A stretch of 64,000 nucleotides of DNA. Source: Clostridia bacterium (lineage in GTDB: Bacteria; Bacillota; Clostridia; Oscillospirales; CAG-272). Shown here in pieces: positions 26,603 to 36,347 of the stretch. The first letter of the stretch is position 1; every line of letters begins with the position of its first letter. The notes beneath the pieces are model-generated. The model saw only the letters and a program-made list of their open reading frames with translations. It had not been told where the DNA came from and made no database searches. Location: the NCBI GenBank assembly GCA_017481495.1, contig JAFUPC010000093.1, positions 46,369-110,368 of the forward strand. Reading direction: 5' to 3'. A program made the translations under genes and the position numbers.

Positions 26603-27517
26603 ATGTCACCTGATTCCATCACCGCCCGTCTCACCCCCGGTGCGCGGGATTTTTATCATATTCTCATCGAAGACGAGCTTTCCTCCACGAACACCGTGCT
26701 GAAAACGATGGCGGCATCGGGCGCGCCCGCGGGGACGGTGCTCATTGCGCGGGTGCAGACTGCCGGACGCGGGCGGCTGGGACGGGTGTTTCACTCTCCT
26801 GCGGGAAGCGGACTTTACATGAGTGTGCTTGTCCGGCCGGACATGGCGGCGGGGGATGCACTGTCACTGACGACGTGCGCGGCGGTCGCCTGTGCCGATG
26901 CGGCGGATGCAGTCCGGGCGGTGTTTGGATGTGCCGGTGCTCCCGCGCAGATCAAATGGGTCAACGACATTTATGTGCCGGACGGGGACGGGGCGAAAAA
27001 AGTCTGCGGGATCCTGTCGGAAGCGGCGCTGATACCGGGCGGGGATCGGCTTGCGTATGCCGTCATCGGGATGGGGATGAATCTTTTCCCGCCGCCCGGC
27101 GGATTTCCGGCGGAGCTGTCGCACATTGCCGGTGCGCTGTTTTCTGCGGAATACGCGGCGGATGCGGAACGGTTTCCGTGTGCGGAACATTTATCGTGTG
27201 CGGAACTGTTGGCGATGGCGGCGGAAATTCTGAACCGGCTGTACCCGATGCTTCTTTCCCCGATGGCAGAACAGTGGCGTGCGGAATACCGCTCCCGGTC
27301 TCTTCTGGATGGAAAACGGGTTGCGGTACGGCCTGCATCGTCGCTCGGCGGGGACGAAATTCCGGCTCTGGTACTGGGCATTGACGAAATGATGGGTCTT
27401 CGTGTCCGGTACGATGACGGACAGGAGGAGGTGCTTCGCTCCGGGGAAGTCGTTCTGCGGCAGGAGGAATCCGGTCATACGATACAGGCATCGGCGCCCT
27501 CGGTGCATCTGTTATGA
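26603..27517 (+). CDS. birA: Biotin--[acetyl-CoA-carboxylase] ligase
   Basis: The 304-residue protein carries the BPL catalytic motifs: SSTN (28-30), GRGRLGR (55-61) for biotinyl-AMP binding, and KWVND (118-122). It lacks an N-terminal winged-helix domain, so it is a monofunctional (class I) ligase and not a repressor. The C-terminal BPL domain is present (VRPASSLGGDEIPALVLG). It attaches biotin to carrier proteins in the cytosol. It overlaps bioY by four bases, so uptake and ligation of biotin are coupled. Confidence 0.9.
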   Translation: MSPDSITARLTPGARDFYHILIEDELSSTNTVLKTMAASGAPAGTVLIARVQTAGRGRLGRVFHSPAGSGLYMSVLVRPDMAAGDALSLTTCAAVACADAADAVRAVFGCAGAPAQIKWVNDIYVPDGDGAKKVCGILSEAALIPGGDRLAYAVIGMGMNLFPPPGGFPAELSHIAGALFSAEYAADAERFPCAEHLSCAELLAMAAEILNRLYPMLLSPMAEQWRAEYRSRSLLDGKRVAVRPASSLGGDEIPALVLGIDEMMGLRVRYDDGQEEVLRSGEVVLRQEESGHTIQASAPSVHLL

Positions 27518-28062
27518 AGAATCAGATTTCTGACCGGGTACGTCTTCTGTGCCGCACGGCACTTCTGTGTGCGGTGCTGTGCGTGTGTGCCGTCATTACC
27601 TTTCCCATCGGTGCGGTACCGGTGACACTGGGACTTTTCGGTGTGTATCTCTGCGGAATGCTTCTGCCGCCGCGGCGGGCGCTTGCCGCTGTTCTGTGCT
27701 ATCTTGCGCTCGGATGCGTGGGGATGCCGGTGTTCTCCTCAATGCAGAGCGGCATCGGCGTTCTGTTTTCTGTGACCGGCGGATTTCTCTGGTCCTATCC
27801 CGTGATGGCATGGCTTGCCTCCGTTGGTGTGAGGGTGACCGGCGGGATTCACCGCCGCCCTCTGCGCGCGGTTTTGCGGATGCTGTTTTGTCTTTTGGGG
27901 CTTCTGTGCTGTTACACGCTTGGATGTGCGTGGTTTATGATTTCGACCGGATCTTCTGTGCGGAGTGCTCTTACGGTCTGTGTGGTTCCGTTTGTTTTGA
28001 TGGATGTTGTTAAAATTCTTCTGGCTGTTGGGATTGGGGAAAACTTTCAGAGAAAGTTTTGA
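27514..28062 (+). CDS. bioY: Biotin transporter BioY
   Basis: The 182-residue protein has about six hydrophobic segments and family signatures ITFPIGAVPVTLGLFGVYLCG and LALGCVGMPVFSSMQSGIG. It is the S-component of an ECF-type biotin transporter. The energising module is not in this window, so it would use a shared one elsewhere. It overlaps birA by four bases. A nine-base inverted repeat around its stop codon (AAAACTTTC, then GAAAGTTTT) may act as a terminator. Confidence 0.9.
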   Translation: MKNQISDRVRLLCRTALLCAVLCVCAVITFPIGAVPVTLGLFGVYLCGMLLPPRRALAAVLCYLALGCVGMPVFSSMQSGIGVLFSVTGGFLWSYPVMAWLASVGVRVTGGIHRRPLRAVLRMLFCLLGLLCCYTLGCAWFMISTGSSVRSALTVCVVPFVLMDVVKILLAVGIGENFQRKF

Positions 28063-28388
28063 AAGCCTTAATAATATGCACCGCAGGCATCCGCTCCCGG
28101 AGGAGGCTTCCGCGCGTAATGCCATATGCTTTGCGGTGCGTTGGAATCTTTCCGGAAAGTTTCCTCTAAATTGTATCGTTACACACGAAGAGTGTTCTTC
28201 CATTGCGCCAAAATGCCCTTTTATGTGAAACGAAATACAAAAAATCGAAAAAATCTGTGTTACGATACACTTTTTTTCTTAAAACCCCTTGAAAAATTGC
28301 CGGATTTGTGGTATCATATTATATGATAGAGATTTTGAGGAAGAAAGGAAGCTCCCGTTTGATCATCCGGGGAGCTGTGGTCAACAGA
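28063..28388 (+). promoter_or_regulatory. Control region of the LacI-type gene with a promoter and two copies of the 14-bp motif
   Basis: No gene is seen in this 326-base stretch. TTGAAA (28289-28294) and TATCAT (28312-28317), 17 bases apart, form a promoter for the regulator. Two related palindrome-like sites lie upstream: TGTATCGTTACACA (28172-28185) and GTGTTACGATACAC (28257-28270). They resemble LacI-family operators with a central CG and could serve autoregulation. A structured segment (28078-28139, arms GCACCGCA and TGCGGTGC) directly follows bioY. Confidence 0.6.
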
Positions 28389-29135
28389 ATGGCAACCATC
28401 GGCGACGTCGCCCGTCGGGCAGGCGTATCCACGACACTGGTCTCACGCTACCTGAATGGTGTCAAGGGCGTCAGTCCGGCGTCAAAGGAAAAAATCGAAA
28501 ATGCGATCAGAGAACTCAATTACGTTCCTGACGAATCGGCGCGGATGCTTGTCAGACGGCGCGGCGGTGCCGGTGCGACACCGGTTCAGAATCTGCCGCA
28601 GCCCTCAGCGAAGGACACGCTTCCGACGGCTGTTGCGCTCTTGTGCGAGGATGTGGATTTCCAGCTGATTTCCGCATTGTATCTCGGCGCAAAGCACGCC
28701 ATCTGGGCAAACGGAGAGCACCGGGACACGCGCATCATCCTGTTCTGCATTCCGGCAGACGAACACCGCGCGGAAGATGAGGAGGCAACGCTGTCTTATA
28801 TCATGCAGACCTGCCGTGGTATCTGCGCGGTCGGTATCTCCCAGGCGATGAACGAAAAGCTCCACGCGCTGGCGGAACCTCTGCCGGTCATCACAGTTAT
28901 GCCGCGTGACGATGCAAAGCTGCTTTACCGCACCGCACCCGATTTCAGGGAAGTCTGCACGGCACTGGAAGAGGACAACGGGTCGCGTATTCTGCGGCTG
29001 TGCGAACGGATCTCCGGCGGCACTGCCGGGGTTCTGGCGGAAAGTGTTTCCGTTGGGTATACGCTTACCGTCTCCGATGAACCATATCCTGAACACAGTC
29101 CGGTCGGACGGAGATTGCAGTCGCATCTTTTATGA
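28389..29135 (+). CDS. LacI-type transcriptional regulator, shortened
   Basis: The 248-residue product starts with a clear LacI HTH: ATIGDVARRAGVSTTLVSRY with the hinge ASKEKIENAIRELNYVPDES (residues 1-60). The C-terminal part is only about 170 residues, against about 270 for a full periplasmic-binding-like effector domain. It has SALYLGAKHAIWANG but few other conserved blocks, so it may be truncated or divergent. I start at ATG 28389 because the HTH begins there; upstream in-frame starts lack a good site. It lacks neighbours that define a target regulon. Confidence 0.75.
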   Translation: MATIGDVARRAGVSTTLVSRYLNGVKGVSPASKEKIENAIRELNYVPDESARMLVRRRGGAGATPVQNLPQPSAKDTLPTAVALLCEDVDFQLISALYLGAKHAIWANGEHRDTRIILFCIPADEHRAEDEEATLSYIMQTCRGICAVGISQAMNEKLHALAEPLPVITVMPRDDAKLLYRTAPDFREVCTALEEDNGSRILRLCERISGGTAGVLAESVSVGYTLTVSDEPYPEHSPVGRRLQSHLL

Positions 29136-29196
29136 ATATAAAATATCCTCATCCGCATCGGGTGCAACGGTGTAGATGGGGATTTTTGATTAAAAA

Positions 29197-29497
29197 CTAA
29201 AACTGATTCGGTGTATATCGCACGGTTACGATATGAACTTCTTTTTCGTTTTCAATACACGATAAACGATGGTGTAGTGCTTTACAAACGTTGACGGTAA
29301 TCGCCGTTTGCATAAGTGCCTACACGCCGTATGGCTCCGCGCTCCGGCAGAGATTCCAGACTGTATATCGCTTCTTCCGGAGCGTCGATGATATTGCTTG
29401 CGATCTGCGGCTCGGACAGATTGTTTGCGATATACTCATAAAATTCGTCCAGATCACAATAAGCGCAGGCATAAAGTCTGACTGTATAGTTATCCAA
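29197..29497 (-). pseudogene. ParE/RelE-type toxin, frameshifted
   Basis: The open part (71 residues) begins MDNYTVRLYACAYCDLDEFY and reads to NGDYRQRL, then stops. Restoring one base gives VKHYTIVYRV, and restoring a second gives ENEKEVHIVTVRYTPNQF with a stop at 29197-29199. Together these make a full-length ParE/RelE-family toxin, so two single-base deletions probably inactivated it. It overlaps the antitoxin gene by eight bases. Confidence 0.75.
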
Positions 29498-29753
29498 AAT
29501 GCTTTCTCCGCAACGCCGTCACGGATTCTCTTGCGTTGAGAAGTACACCGTCTTTTTCAAATTCCGCTTCGGCTTCGCTGCTCGCCGCATCGCATCGGGC
29601 GTTTTCCATCAATTCTTCATATGCTTCAATGCTCATGACAACAAGGTCTCCGTAACCATTTTTGGTGATGAAAACCGGTTCCTTTCTCGCATGGCAAAGT
29701 TCGGAAATTTCGGTTGTGTTCCATAAATCGGTGATCGGTCTGATCTGCGGCAT
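29490..29753 (-). CDS. Phd/YefM-family antitoxin
   Basis: The 87-residue protein has the Phd/YefM pattern: IRPITDLWNTTEISELCHAR then EPVFITKNGYGDLVVMSIEAYEEL, the DNA-binding fold, followed by an acidic toxin-neutralising tail. Start ATG 29753 has GAGGAA upstream. The gene is intact while its toxin partner is frameshifted. It should bind its own promoter and silence it; with the toxin lost it may be a remaining single antitoxin. Confidence 0.85.
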   Translation of the reverse strand: MPQIRPITDLWNTTEISELCHARKEPVFITKNGYGDLVVMSIEAYEELMENARCDAASSEAEAEFEKDGVLLNARESVTALRRKHFG

Positions 29754-29779
29754 GGGATACACTTCCTCTCTTGCTCATT

Positions 29780-29807
29780 ATTATAACATAATTCTGTACA
29801 AATGCAA
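29780..29807 (-). promoter_or_regulatory. Promoter of the antitoxin-toxin operon
   Basis: On the minus strand TTGCAT and TATAAT are 16 bases apart, 27 bases before the antitoxin start. The region would be the antitoxin's own operator. Confidence 0.6.
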
Positions 29808-29837
29808 GTGTTTTGCGGTAAAAAACGGTATATCTTT

Positions 29838-29869
29838 TGGCAACGGACGCCCAATGGGCATCCCTACAA
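29838..29869. repeat. Single arm of repeat family A
   Basis: GGCAACGGACGCCCAATGGG followed by CATCCCTACAAAG matches the right arm of the elements at 10.3 kb and 50.4 kb. No matching left arm is visible, so this is a truncated copy. Confidence 0.65.
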
Positions 29870-29969
29870 AGTGACGAAAGTGTATGTGTATTGTCGGCAT
29901 CACTGTTTCACGAGAAGTTCAATGAAAGATTCCCTCCCCGATGAATTTTGAATAAATTCCGCAAACCAC

Positions 29970-29998
29970 TTGCAATCTTCCTCCATCTATGTTATAAT
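29970..29998 (+). promoter_or_regulatory. Promoter of the ADP-ribosylglycohydrolase operon
   Basis: TTGCAA (29970-29975) and TATAAT (29993-29998) have a 17-base spacer, 40 bases before the start codon. Confidence 0.75.
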
Positions 29999-30037
29999 GA
30001 ATACAAATCATTTCCACACAGAAAGGAAATCGGAATT

Positions 30038-31486
30038 ATGATCAACTTAAACCGTGAAGTCCTCCGCGACAAAATCCATGCCTGCTGGGTCGGCAAGAAC
30101 ATCGGCGGCACGATGGGAACGCCCTATGAGGGCCGCCAGCAGCTGAATGACATTCAGGGCTTCTCCACGCCCGAGGGTGTTGTTCTGCCCAACGACGACC
30201 TTGACCTGCAGCTCGTCTGGCTGCACGCAATGGAGCAGTACGGCCCCTACGATCTGGATGCCAAAATTCTCGGCGAATGCTGGCTGAACTTCATTCCGCC
30301 GCAGTGGAACGAATACGGCATCGGCAAGAACAATATGCGTGCGGGTCTTTTGCCTCCGCTGTCCGGCGAATACATGAACACCTGGAAGCATTCCAACGGC
30401 GCATGGATCCGCACCGAGGTCTGGGCGTGCATGGCACCTGCCGCACCCGATGCCGCCATCCGTTATGCAAGAGAAGATGCGTGTGTTGACCACGGCGCGG
30501 GAGAGGGTACTTATGCCGCGATCTTTGTCGCCGCAATGGAATCCGCCGCGTTTGTTGTCAATGACATCCGCAAACTTATCAGCATCGGTCTGTCCAAGAT
30601 CCCCGCAGACTGCCGCATGGCGCAGAGCATCCATCTCCTGCTCGACTGCTATGACAACGGCGTGGACTGGAAGGACGCGCGCAACAAGCTTGTGGAAGAC
30701 TCTGCCGATCTCGGCTGGTTTGAAGCACCCGCGAACGTCGCGTTTGCGATGCTCGGTATGCTGTACGGTGAGGGCGATTTCAAAAAATCCATGATCCTCG
30801 CCATCAACTGTGGCGACGACACTGACTGCACCGGCGCAACGCTGGGCGCTCTGTTCGGCATCATGTACGGCTCCGCCTGCATCCCGGAAGACTGGGCGGC
30901 GCATATCGGCGACAAGATCACGACCGTCGCTGTCAACCGCGGCTCCCTCTACGGTGTGCCGGAGACCTGTACCGCGCTTTCCGAGCGTGTCTACAACCTC
31001 ATCGGCGTGACGCTGAAAGCGAACCGTGTCGGTCATGTCCGCATCTCCGACGATCCCTGTTCCGCGGACGAGGGTGATATTGCTTATTTCTCCAACAATA
31101 ATTACGCAAAAACGCTCTGCGCAAAGCCGGGCAAGTCTTATGAAGCCGACTTCATCTGGGGTAAGGGCGAGATCCGTTATGCATCCGACCCGGTCATCGC
31201 GCCCGGCGAATCGGTCAATGTCACGGTCTTCATCACCAACAATCCCCATATGCCCGACCCCAAGCACCTGCACCTGAAATGGCTTCTGCCCGAAGGCTTC
31301 TCGGTCACCGGCGGCAGACGCGACCTCTATCTGCCGCACCGCTCCATGCACAGCGACGGAACCGTCTCCGTTGATTTCACCATCACGGCAGGTGAGCGCG
31401 TGGAATCCGTCAACCGTCCGGTTCTGGAGATCGTCGCCAACGGCCGTCCGACCGTCGGTTATCTGCCGGTGGTGCTGCTCGGATAA
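30038..31486 (+). CDS. ADP-ribosylglycohydrolase family protein with C-terminal beta domain
   Basis: The 482-residue protein has the ADP-ribosylglycohydrolase fold with both metal-site blocks: CWVGKNIGGTMGTPYEG and NDDLDLQLVW early, and INCGDDTDCTGATLGALFG near residue 255. The ARH domain covers roughly 10-330, followed by a beta-rich domain with NVTVFITNNPH, which resembles sugar-binding modules. It should remove ADP-ribose from a substrate; many clostridial members of this family act on small glycosides. Start ATG 30038 follows AAAGGAAA. It overlaps a Nudix gene by one base. Confidence 0.82.
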   Translation: MINLNREVLRDKIHACWVGKNIGGTMGTPYEGRQQLNDIQGFSTPEGVVLPNDDLDLQLVWLHAMEQYGPYDLDAKILGECWLNFIPPQWNEYGIGKNNMRAGLLPPLSGEYMNTWKHSNGAWIRTEVWACMAPAAPDAAIRYAREDACVDHGAGEGTYAAIFVAAMESAAFVVNDIRKLISIGLSKIPADCRMAQSIHLLLDCYDNGVDWKDARNKLVEDSADLGWFEAPANVAFAMLGMLYGEGDFKKSMILAINCGDDTDCTGATLGALFGIMYGSACIPEDWAAHIGDKITTVAVNRGSLYGVPETCTALSERVYNLIGVTLKANRVGHVRISDDPCSADEGDIAYFSNNNYAKTLCAKPGKSYEADFIWGKGEIRYASDPVIAPGESVNVTVFITNNPHMPDPKHLHLKWLLPEGFSVTGGRRDLYLPHRSMHSDGTVSVDFTITAGERVESVNRPVLEIVANGRPTVGYLPVVLLG

Positions 31487-32055
31487 TGGATATTCTTTCA
31501 AAACAGATTCACGACTATGTCCCTGCCTGTCTGCAGGAGGAGAACGACCGTCTTCTGATGATGAGCCTTGTGAAAAGCGGCGGCGGTCTTCCGCTGACGG
31601 AAAACTCCCTGCCGATGCACTTCACCGCGTCGTCCTGGATCGTCTCCCCGGACAAAAAGCAGGTTCTGCTCGTTTATCACAGCCTGTACAACACCTGGTC
31701 ATGGTCGTCCGGTCACGCGGACGGGAATGCCGACCTCCATGCCGTCGCACAGAAGCACGCGCAGGAGGAGACCGGAATCCCGCTCCTGCTCTCTCCGCTC
31801 GGTGACCGGCCGTTTTCCCTGGACGTTCTGGCTGTCTGCGGCTACGACACGGAGGGCGGCGGTTATATCCCCTCCCATCTGCACTGCAATCTGACCTATC
31901 TTCTGATTGCCGACCCCGCGCAGAAGACTGCCGCTCCCGCGAAGAACAGCGCCGTCGGCTGGTTTGACACGCAGGAAGCACTCGCAGTTCCCTCGGACGT
32001 CTGGATGGCGGAATATGTGTACCGGAAATTGAGTGAGAAGGTACGGATGATATAA
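31486..32055 (+). CDS. Nudix hydrolase-fold protein with degenerate Nudix box
   Basis: The 189-residue protein has the fold and the box region GHADGNADLHAVAQKHAQEETG. In related proteins this reads G-x5-E-x7-R-E, but here the first Glu is Ala and Arg-Glu is Lys-His; only the EExG end is kept. Metal binding and hydrolysis may therefore be weak or altered. It overlaps the ADP-ribosylglycohydrolase stop by one base (TAATG), so translation is coupled, and ADP-ribose chemistry links them by inference. A terminator follows. Confidence 0.8.
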   Translation: MDILSKQIHDYVPACLQEENDRLLMMSLVKSGGGLPLTENSLPMHFTASSWIVSPDKKQVLLVYHSLYNTWSWSSGHADGNADLHAVAQKHAQEETGIPLLLSPLGDRPFSLDVLAVCGYDTEGGGYIPSHLHCNLTYLLIADPAQKTAAPAKNSAVGWFDTQEALAVPSDVWMAEYVYRKLSEKVRMI

Positions 32056-32070
32056 TACTATGTTATGGAA

Positions 32071-32104
32071 AGACTGCCGCATGAGGGTTTGCGGCGGTCT
32101 TTTT
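32071..32104 (+). terminator. Intrinsic terminator after the Nudix gene
   Basis: AGACTGCCGC (32071-32080) pairs with GCGGCGGTCT (32091-32100) with one G-T pair, followed by T5. Confidence 0.8.
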
Positions 32105-32145
32105 GACTTGGGAGGGTAGAGATATAACCGGCTTTGTGATTGGTG

Positions 32146-32300
32146 AACTTTCTTCTCTGTGTTTGTAGGGGCGGCAACCTGCCGTCCGGTGATTTGAAAA
32201 TCTTTTACACCATTGAAAGATTTTATACCCCGTCAGGAGCGCGTGAAGTTTCCGTTCTCCGAACGGAAGTGAAGTTCATGCTGCTTTGCAACATGAGTAA
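32146..32300. repeat. Variant copy of repeat family A
   Basis: TTTCTTCTCTGTGTTTGTAG followed by GGGCGGCAACCTGCCGTCC and the ATTTGAAAATCTTTTACACC tail match family A. The later CTCCGAACGGA-type hairpin is specific to this copy. It lies between the Nudix terminator and the gdhA promoter; the rest of this 470-base gap is A/T-rich with no gene. Confidence 0.6.
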
Positions 32301-32453
32301 AATGAGCAGGATATAAGCAAATATAATACCGCACATCTGCATACCTTATATGCAATTTCTTTCACAAATCCCGCGAAAACCATAAAAAAACCGTTAAAAA
32401 TGAAAGATTTTCATGAACAGATTGCAAAATTATGAAAAATTGCAGAAAACCCC

Positions 32454-33866
<1,413 letters not shown>

Positions 33867-33918
33867 TGTGCTGAGATTCGGGTCTGATAAGAACGAATTT
33901 GATATCTGAATGAAATGA

Positions 33919-33955
33919 AACCGCCGGTATGGGGAACTGTACTGGCGGTTTTGGC
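33919..33955 (+). terminator. Intrinsic terminator of gdhA
   Basis: AACCGCCGGTA (33919-33929) pairs with TACTGGCGGTT (33940-33950) with one G-T pair, followed by T-rich sequence. Confidence 0.75.
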
Positions 33956-34014
33956 GTTTTTGGGGGGCGGGGCGGGGTTGTCTGATGGCAACGTTAGAAA
34001 GATGGCATTTAATT

Positions 34015-34154
34015 ATGTGTGTAGGGGCGCCTATTAGGCGTCCGGTGATCTGAAAATCTTTCGCACCATTGGTAGGTTTGGTATATGTCACCGTTACACG
34101 GTGACGTTCACCGCGTTGCGGTGAACGCGGGAAGCAGGTTGCTTTCCCTACAAA
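34015..34154. repeat. Copy of repeat family A with nested hairpins
   Basis: The element starts TGTGTGTAGGGGCGCCTATT and ends TTTCCCTACAAAAC. Inside are GTCACCGTTACACGGTGAC and TTCACCGCGTTGCGGTGAA hairpins, as in the copy at 58.9 kb but with different stem sequences. No coding capacity. Confidence 0.7.
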
Positions 34155-34232
34155 ACACCGGAATCGCACAGCGTGATACGCAAAACATCGCACTCTTCCC
34201 GGAGTTTTCCCTCACAAAAATCTCCGAACCGA

Positions 34233-34261
34233 TTGACAAACCACCGGGGATATGATAAAAT
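34233..34261 (+). promoter_or_regulatory. Sigma-A promoter of the GH36-type gene
   Basis: TTGACA (34233-34238) and TAAAAT (34256-34261) have a 17-base spacer. Confidence 0.75.
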
Positions 34262-34298
34262 AATGATAAATGATGAATATATGAAAGGCAGTGAAGAA

Positions 34299-36230
34299 AT
34301 GCTCACCATCACACCAACCCTATGCACCACCTCCGGACATGAAACCGGAAAATACTGCAAAACGACCGAGACCGTATACGGAAACGTCACCGTTTACGGC
34401 GCGGACGTACACAACCGCGGGGCGGAATCGCTGCATCCCGACCGGGCGGTGACTCTGCACATCGGGGGACTGGACGATACCCGCGCGTACTGCGCGGTGT
34501 ATATGTACTCCGACTATTGGTCGCGCCCGCAGTTCGGGGACGATCTCTCCGCCGTTCCCGATCGCACGCAGGGACTGATTGTCGAGAAAACCGACGGCAG
34601 TTATGCGGTGTTTCTGCCTATCACATCGGAACAGTACAAGTGTGATCTGCGCGGGGAGGCGGACGGGCTGTGTGCGGTGCTGTTTTCGTGGTACGACAAG
34701 TTAAACGACTGCCATGCGCCCGCGTTTGCATATGCAGAAGGGGACGACCCGTTTGCGCTCCTGGAAGCGTGTGCAGAAGCCGGGATGAAAATTCTCGGTA
34801 TGGGCGGAAAAACGCGCGCGGAACGCCGGTATCCGGCGATGTTTGAATATCTCGGCTGGTGCTCGTGGGATGCGATGCAGATCCGTGTTTCCGAGGACGG
34901 CCTCTTGGAAAAGTGCAAAGAGTTCCGCGACAAAGACATCCCCGTCCGCTGGGCGATTCTTGACGATATGTGGGCGGACATCAGAGAGTTCCGCGATGCG
35001 GAATACGAGACGTTCGGCGACATGGTTGCGCTGATGCACTCGTCGTCCCTCTACGACTTTGAAGCCGACCCCATCCGCTTCCCGCACGGCCTTGCGCACT
35101 GCATTGACAAAATGCACGGCTACGGTATGACCGTCGGTATGTGGCATCCGTCCACCGGCTACTGGCGCGGCATCCATCCCGACAGCCCGCTGTTCACCGA
35201 AATCAAAGACCTGCTCGTTCAGCGTCCCGACGGCAGATGGATTCCGTCGCCGGAACCCGGAAAAATGTTCCTGTTTTACGCAAAATTCCATGCGTTTCTG
35301 CGCAGCTGCGGCGCGGAATTTGTCAAGATCGACTTCCAGAGCTGTCTGCGCGCGCATTACCGCGGCATGGAACCGATCGGGCAGACCGCGCGCACGATGC
35401 AGACCGCCATCGAAGCATCGGTCGGTGCGCATTTTGACAACAATCTCATCAACTGCATGGGCATGGCGAGCGAGAATATGTGGAACCGTCAGAACACGAT
35501 GATCTCCCGCTGTTCCGACGATTTCAAGCCGGAGGATCGCGCGTGGTTTGCAAAGCATATCACGCAGTGCGCATACAATTCCTGCATCCAGGGACAGTTC
35601 CACGTCTGCGACTGGGATATGTGGTGGACGGACGACGGTCAGGCGGTCAAAAACAGCGTTCTCCGCGCGGTTTCCGGCGGCCCCATTTACGTTTCCGACA
35701 AGATCGGACGGTCGAGAAAGGAAATGCTTGACCCGCTGATCCTCGACGACGGCAGAATCCTGCGCTGTGACCGCCCCGCCATGCCCGCAAAGGCGAATCT
35801 GACCCGCGACCCCGAGCACAGTGCCGGTGCCATGCTCGTCCAGAATACCTGCTGTGACGGCGCCGCCGGTGTCGTCGCCGCGTTCAATCTCCATGCCGAC
35901 AATGCGCCGGCAGACGGCAGTTTCACCGCCGCCGACATCCACGGTCTCGTTTCGTCGCAGACGTATGCCGTTTACGAATACTTCACCAGCGAGATGCGCA
36001 TTCTGGATATTGCGGATGTGTATCGTTTCACGCTCGACGATCAGGATGCGTTCCGGCTGTATATCGTCGTGCCGTATGTGAACGGACGCGCGGTGTTCGG
36101 CATCGTTGACAAGATGATTGCGCCGATGACGGTCGAAAAAATGACGGATGACCCCGCGGACACGGAAACCAACTGTCACGGACGGTTTGCGTATGTGGAG
36201 GATGGGGCGCTGAAGATGGTGCGGAAATAA
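34299..36230 (+). CDS. GH36-type glycosidase (raffinose synthase / alpha-galactosidase-like)
   Basis: The 643-residue protein matches the raffinose-synthase/Sip1 branch of GH36. YLGWCSWDAMQIRVSEDGL near residue 185 opens the TIM barrel, AEFVKIDFQSCLR near 345 holds the nucleophile Asp, and HVCDWDMWWTDD near 438 fits the acid/base region. No signal peptide, so it acts in the cytosol, probably on imported alpha-galactosides. I start at ATG 34299 with AAAGG ten bases upstream; the promoter lies so that upstream starts would be close to the transcript end. Confidence 0.85.
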   Translation: MLTITPTLCTTSGHETGKYCKTTETVYGNVTVYGADVHNRGAESLHPDRAVTLHIGGLDDTRAYCAVYMYSDYWSRPQFGDDLSAVPDRTQGLIVEKTDGSYAVFLPITSEQYKCDLRGEADGLCAVLFSWYDKLNDCHAPAFAYAEGDDPFALLEACAEAGMKILGMGGKTRAERRYPAMFEYLGWCSWDAMQIRVSEDGLLEKCKEFRDKDIPVRWAILDDMWADIREFRDAEYETFGDMVALMHSSSLYDFEADPIRFPHGLAHCIDKMHGYGMTVGMWHPSTGYWRGIHPDSPLFTEIKDLLVQRPDGRWIPSPEPGKMFLFYAKFHAFLRSCGAEFVKIDFQSCLRAHYRGMEPIGQTARTMQTAIEASVGAHFDNNLINCMGMASENMWNRQNTMISRCSDDFKPEDRAWFAKHITQCAYNSCIQGQFHVCDWDMWWTDDGQAVKNSVLRAVSGGPIYVSDKIGRSRKEMLDPLILDDGRILRCDRPAMPAKANLTRDPEHSAGAMLVQNTCCDGAAGVVAAFNLHADNAPADGSFTAADIHGLVSSQTYAVYEYFTSEMRILDIADVYRFTLDDQDAFRLYIVVPYVNGRAVFGIVDKMIAPMTVEKMTDDPADTETNCHGRFAYVEDGALKMVRK

Positions 36231-36258
36231 AGACGGAACTGCACCGGATAATTCCATA

Positions 36259-36295
36259 AAGAAAAAACGCCCCCGGATGGTATTGCATCCGGGGG
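36259..36295 (-). terminator. Intrinsic terminator of the heparinase-type operon
   Basis: CATCCGGGGG/CCCCCGGATG arms (36286-36295 and 36270-36279). Read on the minus strand they are followed by a T6 tract. The stem may also end the convergent GH36 gene. Confidence 0.75.
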
Positions 36296-36347
36296 TATCT
36301 CTGCTTATATATGTATAACGATGAACAAAATTGTAAATCGTTACACC

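Noticed and set aside
30047..31501. 484-codon antisense frame over the ADP-ribosylglycohydrolase gene
   Set aside because: Plus-strand gene has clear family motifs, promoter and ribosome binding site.
34701..36257. 518-codon antisense frame over the GH36 gene
   Set aside because: Shadow frame; the plus-strand product carries the GH36 active-site blocks.
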